Shown one piece after another: positions 8,006 through 17,751 of a stretch of 64,000 nt of DNA. The stretch lies in NCBI GenBank assembly GCA_964587155.1, contig CAZPKF010000012.1, positions 1 to 64,000 of the forward strand, written 5' to 3'. The notes below the pieces were generated by a model. That model had not been told where the DNA came from, did not search any database, and was given only the letters and a program-made list of their open reading frames with translations. Origin of the DNA: Hallerella sp964587155 (GTDB lineage Bacteria > Fibrobacterota > Fibrobacteria > Fibrobacterales > Fibrobacteraceae). Both the position numbers and the translations under genes were made by a program. Position 1 is the first letter of the stretch, and every line of letters starts with the position of its first letter.

Positions 8006-10864
8006 TTAGGCTTCCGTGTCGGATTCGCTTTTTTTGCCAAAGATTTTGTCGCAAGCGGAATTAAAACGCTGCCAAATCTTTTCGGCTTCGCGGCGGGGAA
8101 CGGCTCCAATGTCGCGCCAATGCCTGCGGAGCTGCTTGACTTCGTTCATGGATTCCCGGCGATTTTCTTCGGTCAGGTTTTCGAGCAGGCGTTCTGCTTC
8201 TTCGCAAAGGCGCAACTTGTTTTGCAAATTGTTTTCGCGGGCCTGTTCTTGAATATCCATCTGATCGCGTCGTCTGGAAAAAAATTCGTCACAGGTTTCG
8301 CGGAACTTTTGGTATAAAGCCTGTTCGTCGGAACCGCAGCGCGGAAGTGATTTCCATTCGGATTGCAAATTTTTGACGGTTTCCACGCTTTCGTTGGAAC
8401 CGGCGGAATCGATCAAGCTTGAAATCGTGGAAATGATGGATTCTTTTTGGAGCTTGGCTGCATCCACAGCCTTTTGGAACTCCGGATCCGCTTTCGCTTT
8501 TTGGGCTGCGAATTTATCTAAAACCGCATTGAAACGATTGCGGATTTCTTCCATTTTGTCTTTGGGAACCATGCCCAGTTTTTGCCATTCCTCTTCGGCG
8601 GATTCCATGATGTTTGCGGATTCGGGAGAGTCCAGGTCCAACGCTTCGAGCTTTGCGCACAAGGCCTCTTTCGCTTCGAGATTCTTTGCTTTGGCGGAAT
8701 CCAGTTCTTCAAAGTGGGCGCGTTTGCGGTTGAAGAAGGCATCGCAGGCATTCCGGAAACGGTTCCAAATTTCTTCTGATTTGGCACGAGGAACGGGCCC
8801 AGCCTCTTTCCATTCATTCTGCAAGTTGCGGAGCGCGGCAGACGTGGCGTTCCAATCGTTGGATTCCGACAACTGCTCGGCTTTTTCACACAAGAGGATT
8901 TTCTTCTGGTAATTTTCTTCGCGGACAACGTCTTCTTGTTTTACAAATTCCTTGTGCTTTGCGTAGAAAGCGTTTTCTGCGGCACGGAAACGGTCCCAAA
9001 GGGGTTGAACGTTCTCTTTGGGAACCATCCCGATGGATTTCCATTTTTCTTGAAGTTCCTGCATGGATTTGTATTTGTCGCGCCAATTGGTGTCGTTTTC
9101 GTCCGAAAGGGCTTCGACTTGGGAACAAATTTCTTCTTTGGCGGCAAGGTTCTGTTTGCGCTCTTCTTCTTGCTCTTTGACAAAGGGTTCGCACTTCGCC
9201 AAAATTTCATCGAAAAGCGCGTGGAATTTTTCGCGGAATTCGGTTAAGCGCGCTGCAGAAACGGGCCCGATGGATTTCCACTGGCTCGCAAATCCGCGGA
9301 GCTTCGCAAGTGTTTCCTTGTCGGCTTCAGTTTGGGCGAGGGCGGACATTTCTTCGAGAAGGGCTTCGCGGTCGTTTTCGTTATGCCAGGATTCCCATTC
9401 CTGCATTTCTTTAAAACGGGAAGTCGCTTCGCGGTATTCGTTCCACAAATCCTTGTAGCGGAACTTGTTGTCTCCGACGATTTCTTTCCAGCGCTTGTAA
9501 AAGTCGCGGAGCTTTTGAGAAATGATTTTGAACTCGCTGTTTTCGTCGATGGACTTAACTCCGTCAATGATGGCTTTGAGCTTTGCGGAATTTTCGGCGA
9601 GCGTTTTTTCTTCTTCGGAGTTCCGCGCGTTGAATTTTTCGGAGAACTGGTTCCGCAGGGTGTTGTAAACCTGGAGCTCGGGGTTTGCTCCGTCAACAAG
9701 GGGAAGAGATTCCCATTCGCGGACTAGCGCTTTGACTTTGTGTTCTGTCGACTTGGAATCGTCGCCGACTTCTGCCAAAAGCTGGAGCTTGGCCAGGATT
9801 TCTGCACGGCTTGCGCCATGGGCTGCTATGTCTGCTTCTTTCTTGGCAATCCGGTTGAAACGCTCCACGGAAATCCGGAACAGCCCGGACAAGGGAGTTT
9901 CGGCGGAACCGTTTTCGGATTTGAATTGCGCAATGAGGCTTTCGATTTTTTCACCGTTTTCCGTTGCGCCCGATTCCATCAGGGAATCCATTTCGGAAAG
10001 GAGTGCTTCTAGGCGTTTTTGTTTTGACTCTTTTTCTTCGGATTCTGCCTGGAGTTTGTCTAACCGTGCCTGTTCTTCGGCGCGGCGGTTGTTGTAACTT
10101 TCGATGACGCGGTCAAGGGCGGATTTTGTCGTGTCCATTCCCAATTCTTCGGCCATCTGCAAAATTTTGTCGAATTCCGCTTTGTTGGTCATGAAATGCG
10201 GAGAATCGGCTAAGCGCTGGGCCTGTTGGACAAGTGCCTCGCGTTTGTGGACTAAGAGCTGGGCATCGTTCTTTTCGGCGGTTTCCCTGTTTTCCGAAAG
10301 CAGTTTCTTGCGGAGTTTTTCTTGCGCATTCTTGCGGACTTCCGTATGGCGGGAATTTTTGGAAATGTTTTGCAGCATGCCGTCGCGTTCGATGCGGGAA
10401 AGGGCTGCCAAGGCTACTTCCAGTGCGGAATCCTTCAGGGCGACAAATTCAAGTGAGCTTTGCCGGGTAGAAGTCTCGGCCAAGGATTTTCTAAGTTCAT
10501 CGCTCGGCATGGACTTTAACAAGTCGTCAGCAAAGCGGGTTTTCGCAATTTGCGCAACGGCATCCCGTTCTTTTTGGCTCACGTTGCCGTTGAAGCTTTT
10601 CAAGTAGAGCGCCAGACGGTCGTTTAAACGGTTTTCGGCTTCGCGTTTGTTGGATGCATCCGTTTCGGAAGAAATGATTTTTTGGAGAATGTCCGTATTT
10701 TCCAGTTTTCGGATGGCGATGCCCCGAATTTCGGCGTTTGCATCGGTTTGCGCCACCGTTTCGATGGCTACCTGATCGCCGTTTTGCAATTTGATGACGG
10801 CTTCCTTGCGAACGTTGACGTTGGAATTCTGCCAGCCGGGTCTAAAGAAATTAAAAAATCCCAT
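8006..10864 (-). CDS. Large DUF349 repeat protein
   Basis: A 952-aa cytosolic, highly charged, helical protein. At least eight DUF349 repeats can be read, each with a W-K-x-[IL]-G-x-[VS] turn followed by a W-x-R-F-like helix (WKSIGPVSAARL, WKSIGMVPKENV, WKEAGPVPRAKS, WRDIGAVPRREA and others). The N-terminal 150 residues look like short HEAT-type helices (EIRGIAIRKLENTDIL). The family's function is unknown; long multi-repeat versions occur in Bacteroidetes-like genomes. The ATG at 10864 is preceded by TGGAG with a 6-nt spacer. A TTG four codons upstream overlaps that ribosome site and is less likely. It is co-transcribed with tsaC. Confidence 0.88.
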   Translation of the reverse strand: MGFFNFFRPGWQNSNVNVRKEAVIKLQNGDQVAIETVAQTDANAEIRGIAIRKLENTDILQKIISSETDASNKREAENRLNDRLALYLKSFNGNVSQKERDAVAQIAKTRFADDLLKSMPSDELRKSLAETSTRQSSLEFVALKDSALEVALAALSRIERDGMLQNISKNSRHTEVRKNAQEKLRKKLLSENRETAEKNDAQLLVHKREALVQQAQRLADSPHFMTNKAEFDKILQMAEELGMDTTKSALDRVIESYNNRRAEEQARLDKLQAESEEKESKQKRLEALLSEMDSLMESGATENGEKIESLIAQFKSENGSAETPLSGLFRISVERFNRIAKKEADIAAHGASRAEILAKLQLLAEVGDDSKSTEHKVKALVREWESLPLVDGANPELQVYNTLRNQFSEKFNARNSEEEKTLAENSAKLKAIIDGVKSIDENSEFKIISQKLRDFYKRWKEIVGDNKFRYKDLWNEYREATSRFKEMQEWESWHNENDREALLEEMSALAQTEADKETLAKLRGFASQWKSIGPVSAARLTEFREKFHALFDEILAKCEPFVKEQEEERKQNLAAKEEICSQVEALSDENDTNWRDKYKSMQELQEKWKSIGMVPKENVQPLWDRFRAAENAFYAKHKEFVKQEDVVREENYQKKILLCEKAEQLSESNDWNATSAALRNLQNEWKEAGPVPRAKSEEIWNRFRNACDAFFNRKRAHFEELDSAKAKNLEAKEALCAKLEALDLDSPESANIMESAEEEWQKLGMVPKDKMEEIRNRFNAVLDKFAAQKAKADPEFQKAVDAAKLQKESIISTISSLIDSAGSNESVETVKNLQSEWKSLPRCGSDEQALYQKFRETCDEFFSRRRDQMDIQEQARENNLQNKLRLCEEAERLLENLTEENRRESMNEVKQLRRHWRDIGAVPRREAEKIWQRFNSACDKIFGKKSESDTEA

Positions 10865-11005
10865 AAAGTTCTCCAAAAACGGAACGCGTCAAAAGACGTG
10901 TTCAAGCTAAGCTTAATTTAGCTAAAAGAAAAGGATAAATGCAATCGATTCCTCAAAAAAAGTCTTTTGATGAATTTGTTTTGGGCATAAAACTATCTTT
11001 GTCAC

Positions 11006-13048
11006 ATGGCAAAGAGAATCCCGAAAACGCTTGCGCCCGACACCATTTTCGAAGTGCGGAAAAGTTCTGAATTTTCTGCGTTTGCCGAAGTGATTGTGCC
11101 TCGTTCCCCGATGACTTTTACGTATGCCGTCCCGACGGGCGAGCACATTTGCCGGGGGAGCGTCGTCTGGGTGCATTTGGGAAAGCGAAAACAACCGGTC
11201 TTGGGTGTCGCTTTGCGTGTCTTTGCCGAAAAACCTTCCTTTGAAAAGGTGAAGGTCGCCTGTGCTCACGCTTCTGGGTATGTATTCGGAGAACACTTCT
11301 TGGAAAAGCTCCAATGGGTTTCGCGCTATTATCTTGCGCCGCTCCCGTTGTCGCTTGGCCTTTTTTTGCCCAAAGATTTTGGCAAATTCCTGGATGCTCT
11401 TCGGCTTGAAAATCCCGAAGAATCGAAGGCTGAAGCCCCTCCGTCTGTGTCTCCGCCGTTGACGGAAGAGCAGTCTTTGGCGTTTGAACGCTTGCGGAAT
11501 TCATTTTTTTCGAAAGTGGAACGCGGAGTGTTTCGCGGTGCGCTCCTGCATGGAGTTACCGGCAGCGGAAAAACGCGCATCTACATGGAGCTTTCAAAAA
11601 TCGCCCTCTCGGCGGGGAAAAAAGTCCTTGTACTTGTTCCTGAAATAGGCCTTGCGCCGCAAATGGCGGAGCGCTTTTCCGATTTTTTAGGGATGGAAGT
11701 TCCGGTCATTCATTCGGCGGTGTCCGCTCCGAAGAAAAGGGCTGCATGGGTTTCCATTTTGTCGGGGAAGGCTCGGATTGTTTTGGGGACCCGCAGCGCG
11801 ATACTTACTCCGTTCGAATACGATTTGGTCATTCTGGACGAAGAACACGATGCTTCTTACAAGCAGCAGGATGATGTTCCGCGTTATCACGCACGTACTT
11901 TGGCGTTTTTCGAATCTACTTTGCGCGGAGCTTTTGTATTGCTTGGCAGTGCAACGCCGTCGCTTGAATCTTTTTTTGCGGCGAAACGAGGAAAGATGGG
12001 ATACGTTTCCCTGTTGAAACGTGCGACGGATATGGAATTGCCCCACGTGGACATTGTCGACATGCGGAAAAAGGCGCGGCGTCAGGATCCTTCGCTGCTC
12101 CTTTCGACGGAACTCCGCGAAGCGTTGACGAAAACGGTAGCGGAGGGAGACCAGGCGATAATCCTCTTGAATCGGCGCGGTTATTCAAAATTTCGAGTAT
12201 GTGCGGAATGCGGAAACGCAATTTCTTGTCCGGAATGCAAAGTGCCTTTGGTATACCACAAACAGCACAAGGGACTTTTGTGCCACTATTGCGGCAGACT
12301 TTTTTCTTTGAACACGGCGTGTCCGGAGTGCGGATCTGCGGAATATGAATTTTCGGGAGGCGCCATCGAAAAGCTCGAAGAGGAAATTGCGGAATGGATT
12401 CCGCTGGCGAAAGTGGTCCGCATGGACAGGGATTCCACGGCGAATGTGGGGGCTGCGGAAAGGATTCTCGAAGATTTTCGGGAAAGGAAATATTCTGTAC
12501 TGTTGGGCACGCAAATCGTGGCCAAGGGACACGATTTTCCCGGCGTCCAGCTCGTGGGCGTCGTGGGCGCCGATTCCGGCGCGGGCGTGCCTGATTTCCG
12601 GGCTGGGGAAAGACTGTTCGAACTGTTGAGCCAAACTTCTGGGCGGGCGGGGCGTTCTAGGACGGGTGGCCGCGTCATTTTGCAGACGAATAATCCAGAA
12701 AGCCCTATCATCCGTTTTGCCATGGCGCACGATTACTCCGGATTTGCTAATCAAGAGCTTTCCGCACGTTTCGAAGCCAATTATCCGCCCTATTCCAAAG
12801 TGGCGAAAATCGAATTGGGGCACCGGGATAAAGCGTTCTTGGAAAAAGAATCCCAGAAATATGCCGATGCGCTTGCGCAAAATCGGGAATTGGAAGTTTT
12901 GGGACCCGTAGAAGCATATGTTTCTCAAGTTCGGGGTACTTTTTGGATGCACCTTTTGTTGAAGGCTCCGTCTGCGATAGCCATTCGCAAGGCCTTGTCG
13001 CAAACGCCTCCCCATTTGGAAATTCGCATTGACGTGGACCCTGTTTAG
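11006..13048 (+). CDS. priA: Primosomal protein N' (replication restart helicase PriA)
   Basis: A superfamily 2 helicase of 680 aa that reloads the replisome at stalled forks. The N-terminal 3'-DNA-binding domain is present (FTYAVPTGEHICRGSVVWV). Walker A is GVTGSGKT, Walker B is LDEEHD with the typical SYKQQDDVPRYHAR stretch, and motif III is LLGSATPS. Zinc binding uses four CxxC pairs (CAEC, CPEC, CHYC, CPEC). Motifs V and VI are present (GTQIVAKGHDFPGV, QTSGRAGR). All catalytic elements look intact. It is convergent with the acyltransferase gene with only 7 bp between the stops and no obvious terminator. Confidence 0.95.
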   Translation: MAKRIPKTLAPDTIFEVRKSSEFSAFAEVIVPRSPMTFTYAVPTGEHICRGSVVWVHLGKRKQPVLGVALRVFAEKPSFEKVKVACAHASGYVFGEHFLEKLQWVSRYYLAPLPLSLGLFLPKDFGKFLDALRLENPEESKAEAPPSVSPPLTEEQSLAFERLRNSFFSKVERGVFRGALLHGVTGSGKTRIYMELSKIALSAGKKVLVLVPEIGLAPQMAERFSDFLGMEVPVIHSAVSAPKKRAAWVSILSGKARIVLGTRSAILTPFEYDLVILDEEHDASYKQQDDVPRYHARTLAFFESTLRGAFVLLGSATPSLESFFAAKRGKMGYVSLLKRATDMELPHVDIVDMRKKARRQDPSLLLSTELREALTKTVAEGDQAIILLNRRGYSKFRVCAECGNAISCPECKVPLVYHKQHKGLLCHYCGRLFSLNTACPECGSAEYEFSGGAIEKLEEEIAEWIPLAKVVRMDRDSTANVGAAERILEDFRERKYSVLLGTQIVAKGHDFPGVQLVGVVGADSGAGVPDFRAGERLFELLSQTSGRAGRSRTGGRVILQTNNPESPIIRFAMAHDYSGFANQELSARFEANYPPYSKVAKIELGHRDKAFLEKESQKYADALAQNRELEVLGPVEAYVSQVRGTFWMHLLLKAPSAIAIRKALSQTPPHLEIRIDVDPV

Positions 13049-13055
13049 AACAGGT

Positions 13056-13886
13056 TCAATTTCCGCTTTGTGTAAAATTCCGGTGGTAATTCCAAGTCCA
13101 TTCAGAAGGGTGCTCTTGAATCCAACGGGAGACTTCTGCGGCGATGGAGTCCGCCGTTTTTTCTTGCGGCGATTTGGGGGGATAATACGTTTCAAATTGG
13201 ACTAGATGCCCTTGTTCCGTGCGGAAGGTGCGAAAGGTGACGATTCCTGCACCCATGGCCATCGCTTTGAGGGGAAGTCGCAAAAAAAGTTCGGCGGGTT
13301 TTCCCAAAAGTTGAACCGGGTTTCCGCGCCCTTCTGTCGCCTGATCGACGAGCATCGCCAAAACGCCGCTGTTTTGCAAAAATTCCCGGAGAGTGTGGGC
13401 CACTGTGCTCGTTTCGCGTTCTTCTAAACCGGGAGCTTGGCGAATTTCGTGCAGCAATCCGGTCAAAGTGCTGTCGGCGAAACTGTGCGTAAAAAGGTAA
13501 ACGTGGTCGGAGTAACGTGTGAGGACGCGGTGCAAAATTTCAAAAGCGCCTTGATGCACGCTGATGGCGACGATGGGAATTCCGTTTTTTAAGGGGTCGC
13601 GGATGATTTCTTCGTTTTGAAATTGCACGCTGCGGACAGTTTTGGGAATTTGGCACAGATAGCGGAGACTGTCGAGATAATTTGTGTACAACGCCTTGAA
13701 TACGGCGCGGGGATTTGTCTCTTTGTCCATTCCGGTCAAACGCAAAAGATTTTGCACACGTCCCCAGGCGCGCTTTCTGTGCAAGAACTTGTAAATTGGG
13801 CAGGCAAATAAAAACAAGGCTTTTTCGGCGCATTTGGGCTGATGCGTCAAAAGCCAAAGAATTACTTTGTATGCAAATCGTTTCAT
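13056..13886 (-). CDS. LpxL/HtrB-family lipid A-type acyltransferase
   Basis: A membrane-associated acyltransferase of 276 aa related to lauroyl/myristoyl transferases of lipid A. The catalytic H-x4-E box reads HQGAFE, and the later Asp-containing block is AMLVDQATEGRG. An N-terminal hydrophobic helix (FAYKVILWLLTH) anchors it. The ATG at 13886 lies 13 nt after the upstream nucleotidyltransferase stop; a TTG ten codons earlier overlaps that gene and is less likely. It is the last gene of the leftward envelope run. The acyl donor and the exact acceptor are not determinable, and phospholipid or other lipid substrates are possible. Confidence 0.8.
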   Translation of the reverse strand: MKRFAYKVILWLLTHQPKCAEKALFLFACPIYKFLHRKRAWGRVQNLLRLTGMDKETNPRAVFKALYTNYLDSLRYLCQIPKTVRSVQFQNEEIIRDPLKNGIPIVAISVHQGAFEILHRVLTRYSDHVYLFTHSFADSTLTGLLHEIRQAPGLEERETSTVAHTLREFLQNSGVLAMLVDQATEGRGNPVQLLGKPAELFLRLPLKAMAMGAGIVTFRTFRTEQGHLVQFETYYPPKSPQEKTADSIAAEVSRWIQEHPSEWTWNYHRNFTQSGN

Positions 13887-13899
13887 TTGTATGAAACGT

Positions 13900-15135
13900 T
13901 CAGACTTTGAATTCAAAAATGCCGCGCCCCAGCTCCCTGTCGAAAACTTCTTGGGAAAGGTTTTCTCCGGCGTAGGTCAGTCTCGGTGAAATTTCGTACA
14001 GCATTTCCGGCTTCACGGTGACTTTGGCGCGTTCAAGGTAATATCGGTGCAGGGAACCGAGCATTTTCCGCGCCGATTCCGGTGAGTCGTTTCCGGTGGC
14101 GTTCTTGACTGGGGCGAATTCGTCGCTGCGTTCGATTCCGTAGGGCAAAAGGTTTCCAATCAGCGGAAAGGCATCAAAAAGAAATTGTTCGAATTTCCAA
14201 CAATTGTCTGTGCCGGCTATCCGTTTTCTCGCAACGTGCCAGGGCAAATCTTTGTTGGCTATCTGGCGGAGAGCATCGGTGCGGAACACATACATTCCCG
14301 TGTTGCCTCCGTCATATTCTAATGAGCCGTCGGGGAGAGTCTTGTCGCGGAGCGATTCGGGCAGATCCGAATATTCTATCACGGCAGGTTTTGAATCGCG
14401 GTAGGCGAAAATGCCGACTTTTTCGTTTGGACCGTTTTTGTGGACTAGCTTTGCTGCGCAAAGGGCTCTTCCATTTGAAGCGAGTGCTCCGACGAACGTG
14501 GGGTCACACATTTTGACCAAAGCGTTGTCGATATTGCACAAGAAAACAAATCGGACTTTTTTTTCAACAATCCAGGCAAGCGATCCGCTGGATGCCAGTG
14601 CGCGGAAACAGCCTCCGTTGCCGTCTGGGGCAATGACCGCTTCGCCGTTTTCGTCTAAAAGCGGAGAACCATCCGGTTTGAGCGCAGGGAGCATTCCCTG
14701 GTCGAAAAAACGGATATAATCGCGGTTGTATCCGAAGAAAGAATGGTCTTCGAAATGGGCAACGGTCGCTTGACGGTTTTGCGGCGAAGTCATGATGAGC
14801 CATGGAATCGGCTTTCCCGCTTTGGCCCCTAGATTCATCAGGCGTCGGGCTTGCAAACGGAAAAGTGTTGCGTGGCTGGGAAGCCCAAAGTCAAACGCCC
14901 CTTTGGGACCATCGAATCCCAGACGGGAACCTTGACCGCCCGCTAGAGTGAATGCGGCGACAGCGCCTTGGCGGAGCAGCAAGTTTCCTGTTTCTGTCCA
15001 CATTTCACGGCGCAAGTCCTCTTCTGCCAAATGGAAGGGCATTGGGAAAATCTCGATGTTCGCATCGTTTACAGGGGCTGCTCCGGAAAATTGGGCGTGA
15101 AGTTTTTTGACTAGGGAGTAATCGACAGTTGGCAT
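13900..15135 (-). CDS. UDPGP-family sugar-1-phosphate uridylyltransferase
   Basis: A nucleotidyltransferase of 411 aa in the UDPGP (UAP1/UGP2-like) family. It carries the signature LAGGQGSRLGFDGPKG, then PWLIMTSPQNRQAT, FFDQG, and a substrate-binding region NGGCFRAL. Eukaryotic members make UDP-GlcNAc or UDP-glucose, and bacterial ones make UDP-sugars for envelope precursors. The context (mraY just upstream, an acyltransferase just downstream) fits UDP-GlcNAc or UDP-hexose supply. Its ATG overlaps the mraY stop codon as TAATG, so coupled translation is expected. Confidence 0.85.
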   Translation of the reverse strand: MPTVDYSLVKKLHAQFSGAAPVNDANIEIFPMPFHLAEEDLRREMWTETGNLLLRQGAVAAFTLAGGQGSRLGFDGPKGAFDFGLPSHATLFRLQARRLMNLGAKAGKPIPWLIMTSPQNRQATVAHFEDHSFFGYNRDYIRFFDQGMLPALKPDGSPLLDENGEAVIAPDGNGGCFRALASSGSLAWIVEKKVRFVFLCNIDNALVKMCDPTFVGALASNGRALCAAKLVHKNGPNEKVGIFAYRDSKPAVIEYSDLPESLRDKTLPDGSLEYDGGNTGMYVFRTDALRQIANKDLPWHVARKRIAGTDNCWKFEQFLFDAFPLIGNLLPYGIERSDEFAPVKNATGNDSPESARKMLGSLHRYYLERAKVTVKPEMLYEISPRLTYAGENLSQEVFDRELGRGIFEFKV

Positions 15136-16283
15136 TAGCGGATTCCGAAGAAAATGACAAAGCTGACAATCAGGGCGAAGACACTCACCAGGTGCATCCG
15201 CCACACGATTTTAGAATTCATCAAAGGTTTGGAAGAAAATTTACCTTCCCATTTTTTTTGAAAATGGTGGTGCAGCGGCGCACATAAGAACAGCCGCCGT
15301 CCTTGTCCTGTCGCCTTTTTGGTCGCTTTGAACCAAGAAATTTGGAAGAGTACGGAACAGGCTTCGGCGATGATGATGATGCAAACTATCGGGAGGAAAA
15401 GTCCGGCTTGAACCAAAATGAACATGATGCCGATGGCGGCTCCGAATCCGACGGACCCCGCGTCCCCCATGTAAATTTCTGCCGGGGGGCTGTTGAACCA
15501 CAAGTAAGCGAGAAGTGCTCCGGCGATGGACATCGCTAGTGGGAAAAGTTCATCACATCCCGGAAGAAACGGCATGTTGAGATAGTTGCTGAAAATGAAG
15601 TTTCCACAAACGTAAGCGACAACGCCGACAAAGACCATGCTGGTGAGGATGGGCACAGAGACCAGGCTGTCTAGCCCATCTGTAAAATTGGTGCCGTTGG
15701 CTGTCGCCGCGATGACAAAGGTCATGAAGCCGATAAAAGCCCAGTTGGGCAGGTAAATTTGGAAAACATCGACGGGGACAAATGGGACTGTCAAATTGCC
15801 TCGTAAATCCGGGATGAATTTGTAGCAGAAAATGGCGATGACCAAACTGAAGAGAAAGTAAAGCCCAAGACGCACGGAACTGGAAATGCCGTCTGCTTTT
15901 TCCATGTAGGCGGCAGCTTTCGCTTTGCCTTTGGCAATCAGGCGTTTGGTCTTGACTTTTGCCATGTCGTCAATAGCGCCTACGGTGCTGAACGCCGCCA
16001 AGACAAGAAGTGTAGAAACTGTATAGCCGTTGAGTTTGCACGTGATGAGCGAAACGATGATGACGACGACGACAAGTAAAAGTCCGCCCATGATGGGTGG
16101 GGCCTTTACCAGAGAACCTTGATCGAAATCCGAAGTCGCGTCCGATTTTTGCAGAAACCGAATATACGACGGCATTGTCGAAAGGACGAGGACGATGGAA
16201 AGCATAGCCGCAAGTCCTGCACGGAACAGGCGGCTGTCAAAAAGGGAAATGTCGGTTAGGTGATATATCCATTCGCACAGCAT
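15135..16283 (-). CDS. mraY: Phospho-N-acetylmuramoyl-pentapeptide transferase
   Basis: A polytopic membrane enzyme of 382 aa that makes lipid I from UDP-MurNAc-pentapeptide and undecaprenyl phosphate. Family motifs are clear: APPIMGG, the catalytic IDDMAK, NFTDGLDSL, GDAGSVGFGA, and the cytosolic loop APLHHHFQKKWEG typical of MraY (rather than WecA). About ten transmembrane helices are visible. It lies outside any mur/fts cluster, next to a Fe-S assembly operon and coupled to a uridylyltransferase. Confidence 0.92.
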   Translation of the reverse strand: MLCEWIYHLTDISLFDSRLFRAGLAAMLSIVLVLSTMPSYIRFLQKSDATSDFDQGSLVKAPPIMGGLLLVVVVIIVSLITCKLNGYTVSTLLVLAAFSTVGAIDDMAKVKTKRLIAKGKAKAAAYMEKADGISSSVRLGLYFLFSLVIAIFCYKFIPDLRGNLTVPFVPVDVFQIYLPNWAFIGFMTFVIAATANGTNFTDGLDSLVSVPILTSMVFVGVVAYVCGNFIFSNYLNMPFLPGCDELFPLAMSIAGALLAYLWFNSPPAEIYMGDAGSVGFGAAIGIMFILVQAGLFLPIVCIIIIAEACSVLFQISWFKATKKATGQGRRLFLCAPLHHHFQKKWEGKFSSKPLMNSKIVWRMHLVSVFALIVSFVIFFGIR

Positions 16284-16321
16284 GGGACAAATTTAAAAAG
16301 ATTTGTCCCGGTTGTCGGATT

Positions 16322-17749
16322 TTAACCGACGCTGTGCTCCAACTTGAGCGTCAAAAGTTGGCGTGCTTCTGTCGCAAATTCTCCGGGGAGTTCTTTGAAA
16401 ACGTCTTTGCAAAATCCGCCTACAAGGGATTGTATGGCGTCTTCGCGTCGGATGCCCCTGCTTTCGAAGTAAAAAAGCTGATCTTCGCTGATACGGCTTG
16501 TCGAAGCTTCGTGTTCTGTAGATGAAGTCGGGTTCGCAACGCTGATGTAGGGGAATGTGTGCGCTGCGCTTTTTTGCCCGACCAACATGTTGTCGCATTC
16601 CGTGTAGTTGCGGGAATATGCTGCGTTCTTGTGAATGTCGACTAGTCCGCGGTAAGAATTGGAGCTTTCGTCTGCGCTGATTCCCTTGCTGATAATGGTG
16701 CTTTTGGTATTTTTGCCGATATGGATCATCTTTGTCCCGGTGTCGGCCTGCATTTTTCCATTGGTCAGTGCAACGGAGTAAAATTCGCAACGGGAAAAGT
16801 CTCCTTGCAAAATGCAACTCGGATATTTCCAGGTGATGGCGGAACCCGTTTCGACTTGTGTCCAGCTGATGTGTGAATTTTTACCGGCACATTTTCCCCG
16901 TTTGGTTACGAAATTGTAAACGCCGCCTTTTCCCGTTTCCCTGTCTCCGGCGTACCAGTTTTGAACGGTGCTGTATTTGATGTCCGCATTTTCCAAGGCG
17001 ACAAGTTCGACGACGGCGGAATGCAACTGGTTGCTTGAAAATTCTGGTGCGGTGCAGCCTTCCAGATAACTCACGCGGGAATCCGTGTCGGCGATGATCA
17101 GTGTCCGTTCAAATTGTCCAGCCTCCTTGTTGTTGATGCGGAAATAAGTCGAAAGGTCGATGGGGCATTTGACTCCGGGTGGAATATAAACGAAACTGCC
17201 GTCGCCGAAAACTGCGCTGTTCAATGCGGCAAAATAATTGTCGCCGGGCGGTACCACGCTTCCCATGTACCGTTCGATCAGTTCCGGGTATTCTTGAATG
17301 GCGTCAGAAATGGAACAGAAGATGATGCCCATTTCCAGAAGTTTCTTTTTGTGGCTGGTGTAAATGCTCACGCTGTCGAATACCGCGTCTACGGCAACCC
17401 CCGCCAGGCGTTTTTGTTCGTCGAGGGGAATGCCCAGCTTGTCGAATGTTTCCAAAAGTTCCGGGTCGACGTCTTCAATGGAATCGTAAGCCTTTTTGGT
17501 TTTCGGGGCGGAGTAATAAACGATGTCTTGTAAATCGACTGGGGAAAATTGCAGTTCTGCCCAATGCGGCTCTTCCATTTTCAATAATTTTTCGTAAGCG
17601 TCCAAACGGAATTTGAGCATGAATTCCGGTTCTTTCCGAATTTTAGAGGCGCGCCGGATAATGTCTTCGTTCAGTCCCTTTTCGAAAGAATCGTTTTCTA
17701 TCGGTGTGACAAATCCGTATTTGTAAGGCTCTCGATAAGCGTCGCCCAT
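16322..17749 (-). CDS. sufB: Fe-S cluster assembly protein SufB
   Basis: A 475-aa scaffold subunit of the SufBC(2)D complex. It contains the typical YGFVTPIENDSFEKGL start, SVVPPGDNYFAALNSAVFGDGSF, the EGCTAPEFSSNQLHSAVVEL block, and the C-terminal part with RNYTECDNMLVG and IEHEAS-like STEHEAS. Length and motifs match SufB rather than SufD. It starts 2 nt after the Nfu-like gene. No sufC, sufD or sufS follows, so the rest of the pathway must be encoded elsewhere. Confidence 0.94.
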   Translation of the reverse strand: MGDAYREPYKYGFVTPIENDSFEKGLNEDIIRRASKIRKEPEFMLKFRLDAYEKLLKMEEPHWAELQFSPVDLQDIVYYSAPKTKKAYDSIEDVDPELLETFDKLGIPLDEQKRLAGVAVDAVFDSVSIYTSHKKKLLEMGIIFCSISDAIQEYPELIERYMGSVVPPGDNYFAALNSAVFGDGSFVYIPPGVKCPIDLSTYFRINNKEAGQFERTLIIADTDSRVSYLEGCTAPEFSSNQLHSAVVELVALENADIKYSTVQNWYAGDRETGKGGVYNFVTKRGKCAGKNSHISWTQVETGSAITWKYPSCILQGDFSRCEFYSVALTNGKMQADTGTKMIHIGKNTKSTIISKGISADESSNSYRGLVDIHKNAAYSRNYTECDNMLVGQKSAAHTFPYISVANPTSSTEHEASTSRISEDQLFYFESRGIRREDAIQSLVGGFCKDVFKELPGEFATEARQLLTLKLEHSVG

Positions 17750-17751
17750 GG

